Shown: in pieces, positions 1-8,600 of the stretch
Position numbering within the stretch: position 1 is the stretch's first letter
How the letters are laid out: each line of letters starts with the position of its first letter
Assembly: GCA_947461915.1 (NCBI GenBank)
Contig: CANHNG010000012.1
Coordinates: forward strand, 1 to 14,242
Reading direction: 5' to 3'
DNA: 14,242 nt
DNA from: Flavobacteriaceae bacterium
GTDB lineage: Bacteria > Bacteroidota > Bacteroidia > Flavobacteriales > Flavobacteriaceae
Position numbers and translations under genes: made by a program
The notes under the pieces: generated by a model
Database searches by the model: none
What the model saw: only the letters and a program-made list of their open reading frames with translations
What the model was told of the DNA's origin: nothing

Positions 1-363
1 GAAGCGAGCTGTTTCCAGAAATCGATGAAAATGGCGTTGCAAGATACCGATTTATCCGAAGTGGATGTTATTGTGATGCACGCTCCCGGAACCAAAGCCG
101 GGGATTTAACCGAATACAAAGCGATTCAGAAAGTGTTTACTTCCACCTTGCCAATGCTCACCACCAACAAATGGAAAATCGGGCACACCTTTGGGGCATC
201 GGGAATTTTGAGTATCGAAATGGCGATTTTAATGCTGCAGCATCAAGAGTTTATTGGCATTCCTTTTGCCCCTGAGCAAAACCCAAGAAAACAAATTCGT
301 AAAGTTTTGGTTAATGCCGTCGGTTTTGGGGGTAATGCCGTGAGTGTGCTTTTGAGAATATAG
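1..363 (+). CDS. Beta-ketoacyl-ACP synthase family protein, C-terminal part (5' end outside window)
   Basis: The frame is open from the first base to the TAG at 361-363, so this is the last 120 codons of a longer gene; family members are usually about 400 residues. It shows the C-terminal half of a thiolase-fold condensing enzyme, which joins an acyl thioester to a malonyl-type extender. Two active-site histidines are visible: H27 in HAPGT (FabF HGTST-like block) and H62 in GHTFGASG. The conserved lysine of the K..GH block is K57. The closing block VNAVGFGGNAVSVLLRI matches the usual NSFGFGG-type end. The nucleophilic cysteine lies upstream of the window. The family call is firm. The substrate is not visible: fatty acid, biotin precursor or secondary lipid are all possible. 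It converges on recX. Confidence 0.88.
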   Translation, partial: EASCFQKSMKMALQDTDLSEVDVIVMHAPGTKAGDLTEYKAIQKVFTSTLPMLTTNKWKIGHTFGASGILSIEMAILMLQHQEFIGIPFAPEQNPRKQIRKVLVNAVGFGGNAVSVLLRI

Positions 364-386
364 TTTCTTTTAAAAGTAGCCCACAG

Positions 387-408
387 ACCTGTCTGCCGAC
401 AGGCAGGT
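387..408. repeat. Imperfect 22-base palindrome after the synthase gene
   Basis: The arms 387-395 and 400-408 pair over nine positions, one of them G-T, around a CCGA loop. It starts 24 bases after the synthase stop. No T run follows, so it is a poor intrinsic terminator on its own. It resembles the short CCTG/CAGG palindromes scattered between genes in many Bacteroidota genomes, but that dispersal is recalled, not tested here. Confidence 0.6.
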
Positions 409-410
409 TC

Positions 411-438
411 GAACGGATTGAACGGATTTGCACGGATT
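411..438. repeat. Three short tandem copies of an ACGGATT motif
   Basis: The motif ACGGATT recurs at a ten-base spacing at 413, 423 and 433, each preceded by A or C and followed by G or T. It adjoins the palindrome at 387-408. No coding role is visible. It looks like intergenic repeat debris. Confidence 0.6.
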
Positions 439-475
439 GTTTTTCAACTTATTTTGGTAATTGTTTTCCCATCCA

Positions 476-553
476 GTTTGTCACGCTGTAAGCGTCTCAC
501 ACATTGTGGTTTATTTACTTTATATAATTTGAGATTCCTTCGGAATGACAAAC
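476..553. repeat. Small inverted-repeat element with an internal hairpin
   Basis: The ends are GTTTGTC (476-482) and its exact reverse complement GACAAAC (547-553). Inside, ATTCC (534-538) and GGAAT (542-546) form a hairpin with loop TTC directly before the right end. The 78-base unit sits just downstream of recX, where it could also serve as an RNA 3' structure. It looks like a non-coding REP- or MITE-like element. It has no open frame and I could not see a target-site duplication. Confidence 0.5.
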
Positions 554-562
554 GGGGACTGA

Positions 563-1048
563 TTACTGGTCACTAATTGCCAATGCTTTCACTTTATCAT
601 ACACCAAATTACTCTCAAAACCACGGCGAAGCATATAATCACAAAACTTTTTCTGTTTTTTTAATGCATTCGTCTCGCCGATGGAGGCCCAATGCCTTTC
701 GGCCAATGCATGAAAAGTGTCCAGATATTCTTCGGGAGTGATTTCTTGTAGCGCTTTATTGATAAGGGATTGCGTTATTTTTTTAAACTTCAGCTCGTTG
801 GTAATCCTAATTTTTCCCCAATGTTTGATACGGTGTTTTCCTCTGGCAAAACTGCAGGCAAAACGCTCTTCGTTCAGGAAATTGGAAGAGATGAGATGCA
901 CCATTAGGCTATCAATTTCTTCCGGATCCATCTTCATGGTGCGCAACTTGACCGCCACTTCCTCGTGACAACGTTCTTGATAGGAACAAAAATATTCTAT
1001 CTTCTGGGTGGCTTCTTTTAGGGAAGAAACGGGTTTCATCATCTTCAT
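563..1048 (-). CDS. recX: Regulatory protein RecX
   Basis: RecX binds RecA filaments in the cytoplasm and limits RecA activity in recombination and the SOS response. The 161-residue product has the typical size and three-helix-repeat character. The family signature is clear at residues 56-81, with FLNEERFA (57-64), SFARGKHR (66-73) and WGKIRI (77-82), followed by ITNELKFKKI. A C-terminal YMLRRGF (139-144) is also typical. The start at 1048 gives MKMMK and lies at the edge of a T-rich direct repeat; MKP two codons later is an alternative start. It is transcribed toward the synthase gene and divergently from the first adhesin, with 236 bases between the starts. recA is not in the window, so the usual recA linkage is absent. 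A decayed second copy lies at 4986-5170. Confidence 0.92.
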   Translation of the reverse strand: MKMMKPVSSLKEATQKIEYFCSYQERCHEEVAVKLRTMKMDPEEIDSLMVHLISSNFLNEERFACSFARGKHRIKHWGKIRITNELKFKKITQSLINKALQEITPEEYLDTFHALAERHWASIGETNALKKQKKFCDYMLRRGFESNLVYDKVKALAISDQ

Positions 1049-1080
1049 TTTTTTTAAATAGAGCTTATTTTTTTTAAATA
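1041..1080. repeat. Two 20-base T-rich direct repeats at the recX start
   Basis: A 14-base sequence (A, eight T, AAATA) occurs at 1047-1060 and again at 1067-1080, a period of exactly 20 bases. On the minus strand it spans the recX start codon and the A-rich leader just before it, which in Bacteroidota can stand in for a Shine-Dalgarno. The duplication may tune recX translation or be simple slippage. Confidence 0.55.
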
Positions 1081-1090
1081 TAAAATAACC

Positions 1091-1130
1091 GCAATTTAAC
1101 AGATTTATAGGTATTTCGCCGATTTATTTC
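1091..1130. repeat. Upstream block repeated at 5167-5208
   Basis: This stretch of the recX/adhesin intergenic region aligns with 5167-5208 in front of the second adhesin. Shared words include GCAA, TTAAC, GATTTA and GCCGATTT in the same order and spacing, with one or two single-base gaps. Together with the recX relic it marks a duplicated segment. Elsewhere in 1049-1284 I found no convincing promoter. TAGATTTTG near 1231 resembles the TAnnTTTG element but has one base too many. Confidence 0.65.
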
Positions 1131-1284
1131 ATGTTTTTTTTAGATATTTTTTAACTTGTATGTAAGTAAGATACTGATTTACAGCACTATGTATTAAATT
1201 AGAACTCCCCACCTTTAGCTATTTACTTTTTAGATTTTGCAAACATGTCTTTTTTAAAGAATCAGAAATTAAAAAATCAACGTC

Positions 1285-4200
1285 ATGAAAAATTTTCATC
1301 GCATCCAAAGTATAAATGCCAAAGTTCAAAAAAAGCGCACTATTCTTTCTATCTTACTTTTTAATATATTCATCCTTATAGGAACTGCAATATATGCAAC
1401 TAGGAATGCCTGTTCCTTATTTCAAAAAGCAAAAACTGGGGTAAATGAATCCTACCTATCTTCATTATATGCTACCACACTTTCATTAAAGCGATCAAGA
1501 AACATTTGTTTGTTATTGATGGTTTTATTCGTTGGTTTGTTTGTGAATTTTGTAAGTGCGCAAATCACTCGAACAAGTACCGGAAGCACCACTTGGAATT
1601 CAGCCAGCACTTGGTTTTCTGGCGGTGTGCCGGCATTATTAGATCCAGTTGTCAGCAATCCGGGCTCTGGGATTACAAATACCCCAATAACAATAACGTA
1701 TAATGGCGCAATACATACTGGAGGCGGTTCAGTTACGTTAGCTTCTGAGTCAGGGTCATCCGTTGAATTAACTAATGCTAGTAGTTATCAAAAAGACGCT
1801 TCTGTAGCTTCAGTAGTAGTGGTACAGGAATTGCCAACAGCCACTGCAGGTGGTAGCCAATCCATATGTGCCAATACCACCGCTACCATAAGTGGGGCTA
1901 CAGCAACCAATGGAAACATACTCTGGACAGAAAATGGGGCAGGATCAATAACATCTGGGGCTACAACACTAACGCCTACTTATACTCCAGCGGCAGGCGA
2001 TGTTGGAAATACCGTAACTTTAACCATGACGGTAACCAGCAATACTACTTATGATCCACAAACTGCAACAGCAACCTACACAATAACAGTAAATGCATTC
2101 CCAACAATCACAGCTCAACCTATTAACCAGTTAGATTGTCAAGCAAATATTGTTAGTTTTAATGTTGTTGCTTCAGGGGTAGGCCTGACTTATGTGTGGC
2201 AACGAAAATTGCCTGCAGAGGCTAGTTTTAGCGCCATTCCAAGTGAGGCTAACGTTAGTTACCCCACTCCTGATAAAATTAGACTTCAAAGTGTAGGGAG
2301 TTCTCTTTCGCTTAATGGCACACAATATCAAATTGTTGTTTCAAATGGGAATTGCAGTGTTAACTCTAGTGTTGCAACACTTTCCGTAAACGAAATAACA
2401 GGTGTTTCTCCAACGGCAACAACGGTGACTCAATGTTATGGGACTAATTATTCTTATACCGTTTCTACTACTTATCCCGCTAATGTTGTTTCCTATCAAT
2501 GGAAAAGTTCGGTTACTTCCGGCGTATGGAATAGTGTAGTTGACGGACCCCATTTTTCAGGAACAACTACTGCTACATTGAACATAATTAACGGGAGTCC
2601 AACAGAATCTGCGGAATACCGTGTTTATATTACGTTTCATTCTTCTGGGGCCGATTGTAATGTAACTAGCGCTTCCCGAACTAGGAAACTAACTTTTCTG
2701 CCTATGTTGCTTAGTCCCGCCACTGTCATAACACAGCCTACTTGTAGTCTTGCTACAGGAACTATTACTGTTACCATTCAAAGCCCCACCGACACTTATA
2801 GTTTTGATAATGGGCTTAGTCATCAAGCAAGTAATATCAAATCAGGATTAGCCGCTGGAAATCGCAATGTGATTATTAAAAATAGTAGTGGTTGTATTTC
2901 GGTTGCAACTATAGCTACTATAGATGTTCAGCCAGTAACGCTTGTGCAACCTATATTGAGTGTGGCAACTCAACCCACTTGTGTAGTGACAACAGGAAGT
3001 GTGGTTTTAAGCGGTTTGCCAACAGGAATTTGGACCCTAACACAAAGTCGTGATTCACGCCAAACAACAGCAACAGGCACAAGTATCACTATTCCAGGAC
3101 TGGCCTCTGGATTTTATACTTATGTCGTATCTATTGGCAGTTGTACTTCTGTAGCTTCAGCCGAGGTGGAAATATATGCGACAACAAATACTTGGAACAA
3201 GGATTCAGGAGTTGGTTCTTGGGCAAACACGCTAACAAGTACACAAGCAATCACTTTTAATGGAGATTACAATTCAACAGGCGACTTATTCGCTTGTTCG
3301 TGCCGTGTCGACTCTGGTGCAGTGGTTATAAACTCAGGTCATACTCTTAAAATCACTAATGAAATAAGTGTTTTGGGAGGCGGAAGTTTAACTTTCGAAA
3401 ACAATGCCAGTTTGGTACAGATTAATGAAACCGCCGCAAACTATGGAAATATAATTTATAAACGCACGACTCCTATTTTAGCCAATAATTACGATTTTGA
3501 ATATTGGGGGTCTCCTGTACAAGATCAGGCAATAGGAACTATTTGGATGGCAAGCAATTGGGCAGATACTTTTTACAATTTTAATCCTGCAACAAATTAT
3601 TGGGCTCGAAACTATGCGGCAGACAAAATGATTCCTGGAAAAGGTTATATAACTCGTGCCCGAAACGGACAATCGGGATGGGATTACAACAACGTCGTTT
3701 CCACATTTACCGTGGGTGGCACCTGGGCGGTCAAATTTTATGGATCCCCAAATAACGGTATCATTCCTGTAAAAGATTGTATTTCTGGCAAAGACTGTCT
3801 TATAGGAAATCCCTATCCCTCAGCCATAGATGCCGATGCATTTTTATTAGAAAACTCCTCGGTTTTGGGCGGAACAATTTATTTTTGGACCCACAACACC
3901 CCAATGATTAATAATGCCTATAATTCAAATGATTACGCCTCCTATAATGGAGTTGGAGGAACAGCAACTTCTCCATCCATAAGCACGGGCTATATTACAA
4001 ATGTGCCTTCAGGAAAAATTGCCGCGGGTCAGGCTTTTTTTGCTACTGCTATTGCTACCAAAGAGGTTGTTTTTAATAATAGCATGCGATTAAGTTATTT
4101 GGGAGCCCCCATAGAAAATACTCAGTTTTTCAAGACCAGTAGCAACAATAAAAAGACCAGTAGAATCGAAAAACACCGGGTTTGGTTGAATTTATCAAAC

Positions 4201-4842
4201 ACACAAGGGGTTTTCAAACAAACCTTGGTGGGCTATTTAACGGACGCTACAAACGATTACGACAGCCGTTTTGATGGAGAAAGCATGAATGGGAACACCT
4301 ATGCTGATTTTTATAGCATCAATCGAGACAAGAATTTAACCATTCAAGGTCGGGCAGTGCCATTCGATGAAAATGACACCGTGCCCCTGGGATTCAAGAC
4401 CTCTATTGCCGGAAGTTTTACCATAAAAATTGACCAAGTGGACGGTTTGTTCATGAATCAGGCTCTGTTTCTAGAAGACAAGTTGACCAATACCCTTTTT
4501 GATTTAAAAAGCGGCGGCTACACTTTTACCACCACCTCCGGAACCTTCAACGACCGTTTTGTGCTACGGTACACCAGCAAAACCTTGGGGACAGTTGATG
4601 TCGAAAAACCAGCAAACCAGGTTGTGGTCTCCATCCAAAACAAACAAATCAAAATCAATTCTTTCGCTGAGCCGATAGAAAAAGTTCTCGTCTTTGATTT
4701 GTCAGGAAAACAACGCTACCAGAAAAGAGCCGTGAACAATACGGAATTGTTGATTACTACTCTATTACCAAGCCACCAAATACTATTAGTGAAAACGGTT
4801 TTGCAAAACGGAAAAAGCAGCACTAAAAAGGTATTGTTTTAA
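1285..4842 (+). CDS. T9SS-exported adhesin-like protein with type C sorting domain
   Basis: An 1185-residue surface or secreted protein of the flavobacterial 'T9SS sorting signal type C' group. The N-terminus has two basic-plus-hydrophobic segments: KKR then 19-38, and KRSR then 74-92 ending VSA-Q, which is the better cleavage site (92/93). Domains in order: G8-like stalk start (about 98-140); PKD-like domain (about 183-270); two Ig-like domains (about 272-368 and 371-470); two SprB-like repeats opening TQPTC (483-550 and 562-630); stalk with CSC at 671-673 (631-715); a conserved flavobacterial module (716-930); type C region opening EKHRVWLNLSNTQ at 962 and closing RFVLRYT (1091-1097); terminal beta-domain (1112-1185) ending STKKVLF. 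Residues 562-1097 are shared with the second adhesin. No enzyme motif is seen, so binding or structural roles are inferred. The start at 1285 is the only upstream ATG giving both segments. No good promoter was found. Confidence 0.85.
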   Translation: MKNFHRIQSINAKVQKKRTILSILLFNIFILIGTAIYATRNACSLFQKAKTGVNESYLSSLYATTLSLKRSRNICLLLMVLFVGLFVNFVSAQITRTSTGSTTWNSASTWFSGGVPALLDPVVSNPGSGITNTPITITYNGAIHTGGGSVTLASESGSSVELTNASSYQKDASVASVVVVQELPTATAGGSQSICANTTATISGATATNGNILWTENGAGSITSGATTLTPTYTPAAGDVGNTVTLTMTVTSNTTYDPQTATATYTITVNAFPTITAQPINQLDCQANIVSFNVVASGVGLTYVWQRKLPAEASFSAIPSEANVSYPTPDKIRLQSVGSSLSLNGTQYQIVVSNGNCSVNSSVATLSVNEITGVSPTATTVTQCYGTNYSYTVSTTYPANVVSYQWKSSVTSGVWNSVVDGPHFSGTTTATLNIINGSPTESAEYRVYITFHSSGADCNVTSASRTRKLTFLPMLLSPATVITQPTCSLATGTITVTIQSPTDTYSFDNGLSHQASNIKSGLAAGNRNVIIKNSSGCISVATIATIDVQPVTLVQPILSVATQPTCVVTTGSVVLSGLPTGIWTLTQSRDSRQTTATGTSITIPGLASGFYTYVVSIGSCTSVASAEVEIYATTNTWNKDSGVGSWANTLTSTQAITFNGDYNSTGDLFACSCRVDSGAVVINSGHTLKITNEISVLGGGSLTFENNASLVQINETAANYGNIIYKRTTPILANNYDFEYWGSPVQDQAIGTIWMASNWADTFYNFNPATNYWARNYAADKMIPGKGYITRARNGQSGWDYNNVVSTFTVGGTWAVKFYGSPNNGIIPVKDCISGKDCLIGNPYPSAIDADAFLLENSSVLGGTIYFWTHNTPMINNAYNSNDYASYNGVGGTATSPSISTGYITNVPSGKIAAGQAFFATAIATKEVVFNNSMRLSYLGAPIENTQFFKTSSNNKKTSRIEKHRVWLNLSNTQGVFKQTLVGYLTDATNDYDSRFDGESMNGNTYADFYSINRDKNLTIQGRAVPFDENDTVPLGFKTSIAGSFTIKIDQVDGLFMNQALFLEDKLTNTLFDLKSGGYTFTTTSGTFNDRFVLRYTSKTLGTVDVEKPANQVVVSIQNKQIKINSFAEPIEKVLVFDLSGKQRYQKRAVNNTELLITTLLPSHQILLVKTVLQNGKSSTKKVLF
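2968..4575 (+). repeat. Long 3' module shared with the second adhesin gene (copy 1)
   Basis: Codons 562-1097 of the first adhesin align with 10059-11648 of the second. The similarity is visible in the DNA as well as the protein. For example, 26 bases at 2995-3020 are the same at 10083-10108 apart from the last few positions, and the region around 3541-3600 differs from 10630-10695 at only a few sites. Similarity starts at the TQPTC/TQPIC block and stops after RFVLRYT. Such a pair is a ready substrate for recombination or gene conversion. Confidence 0.85.
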
Positions 4843-4863
4843 AGCAAAAAAATCATTTTTTTG

Positions 4864-4899
4864 AACGCTTCTTGTTTTTTCGGAAACAGAAGCGTTTTT
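4864..4899 (+). terminator. Intrinsic terminator of the first adhesin gene
   Basis: The left arm at 4864-4877 and right arm at 4884-4896 pair over about 13 positions with one bulged T, around the loop TTTCGG. The right arm ends in a run of five T (4895-4899). It begins 21 bases after the TAA of the first adhesin, so that gene is probably transcribed alone and not with the second adhesin. Confidence 0.85.
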
Positions 4900-4985
4900 C
4901 ATTGGACTCCAATAGCCTTAAAAATCCGATTTTTTAAGACATTTCCCTTTTCAATGTAGTGTCATTTAGAGATCAAATTTGAAAA

Positions 4986-5170
4986 ATTAGCTCGCCTCAC
5001 TTTGATACCCCGATTTTAGTTATTACAACTTTAAGGTTCTTGTAAGCAACATTTTAGGGAAAAGCCTCTGGCAAAAATTCAGACAAAACGTTCTATGTTC
5101 AGGAAATTTTCTTTACAAAAACGTCTCATAATAGGGTCAATTTTTCAGGAGTTAGCTTCAAGTGTTGCAA
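4986..5170 (-). pseudogene. recX: Decayed recX fragment
   Basis: Read on the minus strand, 5170-5060 matches intact RecX residues 35-70. The relic gives LQHLKLTPE, then a one-base deletion, then IDPIMRRFCKENFLNIERFV, a TGA stop (5079-5081) and IFARG. Intact RecX has LRTMKMDPEEIDSLM...NFLNEERFACSFARG. The stop sits where RecX has C65 (TGC to TGA). At DNA level 5065-5108 differs from 840-883 at 6 of 44 positions. Weaker similarity, with gaps, continues down to about 4986, equivalent to RecX residues of about 100. The N-terminal 34 codons and start are absent, because the homology jumps from recX position 946 to upstream DNA at 1091. It cannot make RecX. The left limit is uncertain; the core 5065-5166 is solid. 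Confidence 0.82.
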
Positions 5171-5208
5171 ATTAACGGATTTAGGGGCTTTTTGCCGATT
5201 TTATTTTA
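5167..5208. repeat. Copy of the recX upstream block (see 1091-1130)
   Basis: This continues the recX relic without a gap. It aligns with 1091-1130, which in the intact locus lies 43 or more bases upstream of the recX start. It shows that the duplication included intergenic DNA on the adhesin side, not only recX coding sequence. Confidence 0.65.
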
Positions 5209-5443
5209 GCGTTCTCTAATATTCCCTAAATTTGTCGAGATTTATATTGTTTATTTATAGCATTTTAAGTTGTATTTGAAATAGTTAACCCCAACGAACC
5301 TATTTTTGAATTTTGGGATTCCTTTTTTATTGAAAAAATTAAGATTTTATGTCGCCTAAATTTATTTGCGGGTAAGATGCTACTTTTAATCGGATTTTAT
5401 TTTAAATTTTTGTAAGTATTTGTTTATTTATTAAGAAAAAAAC

Positions 5444-5483
5444 GCACTTTATCTGTTTTTTTTGCACTTTATCGATATTTTTT
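5444..5483. repeat. Two 20-base direct repeats upstream of the adhesin 2 promoter
   Basis: GCACTTTATC followed by a T-rich half occurs at 5444-5463 and 5464-5483, differing at about three positions. The pair ends two bases before the proposed -33 element. That is a natural place for a transcription-factor site or a UP-like T tract, though no factor is known. Confidence 0.6.
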
Positions 5484-5484
5484 C

Positions 5485-5514
5485 TTGGCGGTTACAAAAA
5501 AAGCAATAGTTTTG
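5485..5514 (+). promoter_or_regulatory. Bacteroidota-type promoter for the second adhesin
   Basis: TTG at 5485-5487 is followed after 19 bases by TAGTTTTG (5507-5514), matching the Bacteroidota sigma consensus TTG-N(17-23)-TAnnTTTG. Transcription would start near 5520, giving a leader of about 114 bases before the ATG at 5634. Confidence 0.6.
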
Positions 5515-5554
5515 ATTTTTTAAATTAGTATATAATTAACAAAGCTAATAACCT

Positions 5555-5582
5555 TCATTATCTTTTTTGAAACCGATAATGA
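5555..5582. promoter_or_regulatory. Inverted repeat in the adhesin 2 leader
   Basis: TCATTATC (5555-5562) and GATAATGA (5575-5582) are perfect complements separated by 12 bases. It falls within the predicted leader, so it could form an RNA hairpin or be a dyad bound by a regulator. It lies 51 bases before the start codon and does not cover it. Confidence 0.45.
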
Positions 5583-5633
5583 TTAAATACAACACTAGAT
5601 TAGATTTTTATATAGCCTTCAAATTAAGTTATT

Positions 5634-8600
5634 ATGAAAACAATTTTTTACAATTCAAGTAAGGCAGTAAAACTATTTATGATCATGAGTTTGCTATTTG
5701 TGGCAAATGCATTTTCACAGACGACTTATTACCTTCAAACGGCAAATGTTGCAGCTGCTAGTACTGCCGGTAGCTGGAAAACTGATGCTACAGGTGCCGG
5801 AGGGGGAACAGCGGCAACAGTTTTTACTGGTTCTACTGATACATGGGTAATTCTATCTACTCAAGCAGCTGTTTTTCCTAATGGTTCAACCACAACCTTT
5901 GCAGGTAATTTACAAGTTGACGGTACATTAAAAGTAGCTGCAAGTTCAGTAAATAGTAGTACGTCAGTAACTGTAAACGGGATTATTATATTTAGTGCTA
6001 CAACAACTAGCCAAGTAACAGTAACTTCTGCAGTTGGCTCTGGATCTAATAGTTTTGTGATTGGGTCATCGGCAACTATAAAAACAACTAACCAAAATGG
6101 GGTTTTTGGAACAAATTGTTCAATAGCTGCAGTAGGAAGTAGAGCTACTCTTACCCTTCCTACCACAGCAAATTATGAATTCAATGGGTCGGCTAATCAA
6201 GCTACTCTAGGATTGCCACCTACGGTGAACCAATTGACTTTATCAGGCAGTGGAACAAAAACCTTTTCTGTTGCTACAACTGTGTCGAATAGTTTATCAA
6301 TTGCCAGTGGAGTAATAGCTAATCTTGGAACGTTCACTCATTCTACAGGCTCTATGAAATTGAATAATTTAGGGGTCGATGGAGCAGCTTTAGGTGCAAT
6401 TTCATGGGGAGGCACTAACTCTGCAACTTATATAAATACAACCTATTTTTCTGCAACTTCCGGTAAAATCAATGTAGGTATTGACACCAGATCTACACCT
6501 ACAGTTACTCCCACAATTGGAACATACACTTACAGTGGCAGTGCTCAAGGGCCTAATGCGGCAAGTAATAATGGTACTGGAACAAGTTATACCTATAGTT
6601 ATGTAGGTACTACTTATACAGCAAGTGCAACAGCGCCAACAAATGCCGGAACGTACACCGTAACGGTAACCGTTGCGGCTAGTACTGATGGTTTCTGGAA
6701 ATCAGCCAGTTCTACCGCCACAGCATTTTCTATAGCAGCTAAGCCTTTGACCATTGGCACTCCAACAATCGCTTCAAAAGTATATAATGGTACAACGGCC
6801 TCTGGAACAATAACTGCAGGTTCACTTTCCGGTTTGGTAAGTCCACAAACATTGACTGTTTCAGCAACCGGTACGTATGCAGATGCCAATGTTGAAACCG
6901 GAAAAACAGCAACGATTGTTTATACCCTTGCTAACGGAACCAACGGAGGAATTGGGACCAATTATTCTCTTGCCTCAGGATCGGCTATAGGTGATATTAC
7001 AGTCGCCACTCCTACAATAGTGGTAACAGTTGGAAGTTATACGTATTCAGGATCGGCTCAAGGGCCAAATGCCGCAACCAACACGGGAACAGGAACTTCT
7101 TATACTTACAGTTATGTAGGGGTAAGCCCAACTGTTTATACCGCAAGTGCAACACGACCAACCAATGCGGGAAGTTATACCGTAACGGTAACCGTGGCTG
7201 CCAATGGCAACTATGCAGCTGCCAGTTCAATTGCCACTTCATTTAGTATTACTGCTGCTGCTTCCTCAGTAACAGTTACTGGAACAGCACCATTCAGTTA
7301 TGTTTATGATGGCACGTCAAAAACACCATCCTTTACATCAACAGGTTCAACTTCAACCATTACGTATTTGTATTCAGGAACAGGCATTACAGGAAGTACA
7401 GCAACTGCACCAACTAATGTGGGCACTTATAGTGTTACTGCAAGTGTAACTGCTAATGGAAATTATGCAGCTGCCAGTTCAAGTGCAACAGCATTTACTA
7501 TCGCAGCCAAAGCATTAACCATAGCAGGATTAACAGGATCAAATAAGGTTTATGATGGAACTACCACAGCTACAGTAACAGGAACAGCTGCTCTTAGTGG
7601 AATTGTTTTATCACAAACCGTTACACTAGGAGGTACGCCAAGTTATACCTTTACAAGTGCTTCTGTAGGAACAGCTATTAGTATTACTACTATAGGATAT
7701 ACAATTAGCGGTGCAGCAGCTGTAAATTATAGTTTAACACAACCATCTGCTTCAGCTAATATAACTACTGCGTCATTGATTATCAAAGCGGACAATGCCT
7801 ACAAAGTTACTGGTACGGCATTGCCTTCTCCTGTGACAGGATCAGTTGATTTTTCTGCTACCGGTTTGGTGAATCAAGAAACAGTAGGTAGTGTTACAAT
7901 TACTTATGGAACCGGTGCTGCTAGTGGAGCATTACCAGGCACCTATACAGGATCTGTTACACCCAGTGCGGCAACAGCCGGTACCTTTACTCCCTCAAAT
8001 TATACCATTTCCTATGTATCAGCAAATATAATTGTAGGAAATGTTATTAGGTGTATTGCTTCAGGAAACTGGAGTGCTACTTCTACCTGGTCTACAGGCG
8101 TGGTTCCTACACTTGCTGATGGCGTAATCATTCAAGCACCATCTATGGTAACAGTTGATATCCCTAATGCGGAATGTGCATCGATGGCAGTCAATAGTGA
8201 TAGTGGTACGAATGGTGCAAACGGCGGTATGGCTACTTTGAAATTCAATAGTGGTTCAGTATTGACAATTGAGGGTACTTTGTCAGCATCATGGACAAAT
8301 TCAAAGGCGGGGACTGTTGATATGGGTAGTGGTGGTAAATTGATTATCAATGGTACTAATAATCCGATACAAAATGGCGCAACTCCATTCCAGTTTTATG
8401 CAGGAGGTGTATTTACGCCTGGAACAGGTACGGTTGAGTTTGGAGGTTCTGCTCAAACAATGGCTCCTTATACCTGTGGCGGTTGCGGATTGAGCACAAT
8501 GACTTACAACAATGTGATTTTTTCAGGATCAGGGATTAAAACCATCAATACAGGAACCACCATTAATGGTAACGTATCTATTACCGGTACGGCGAAAGTG

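Larger units (their letters stand above)
4843..5633. other. Gene-free stretch between the two adhesin genes
   Basis: No intact gene is present in these 791 bases. The left part carries the terminator at 4864-4899 and then a recX relic (4986-5170) followed by a copied upstream block (5167-5208). The sequence from about 5210 to 5440 is AT-rich and I recognise nothing in it. The right part holds a 20-base direct repeat, a promoter and a leader inverted repeat serving the second adhesin. Confidence 0.8.

Noticed and set aside
1225..1245. Promoter for adhesin 1 at TAGATTTTG
   Set aside because: It has an extra base relative to TAnnTTTG and no TTG at the right distance upstream.
5861..6166. A 101-codon minus-strand frame inside adhesin 2, with several similar ones further along
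   Set aside because: They mirror the threonine/serine/alanine-rich repeat coding on the plus strand, giving valine-rich translations with no start context or motif.
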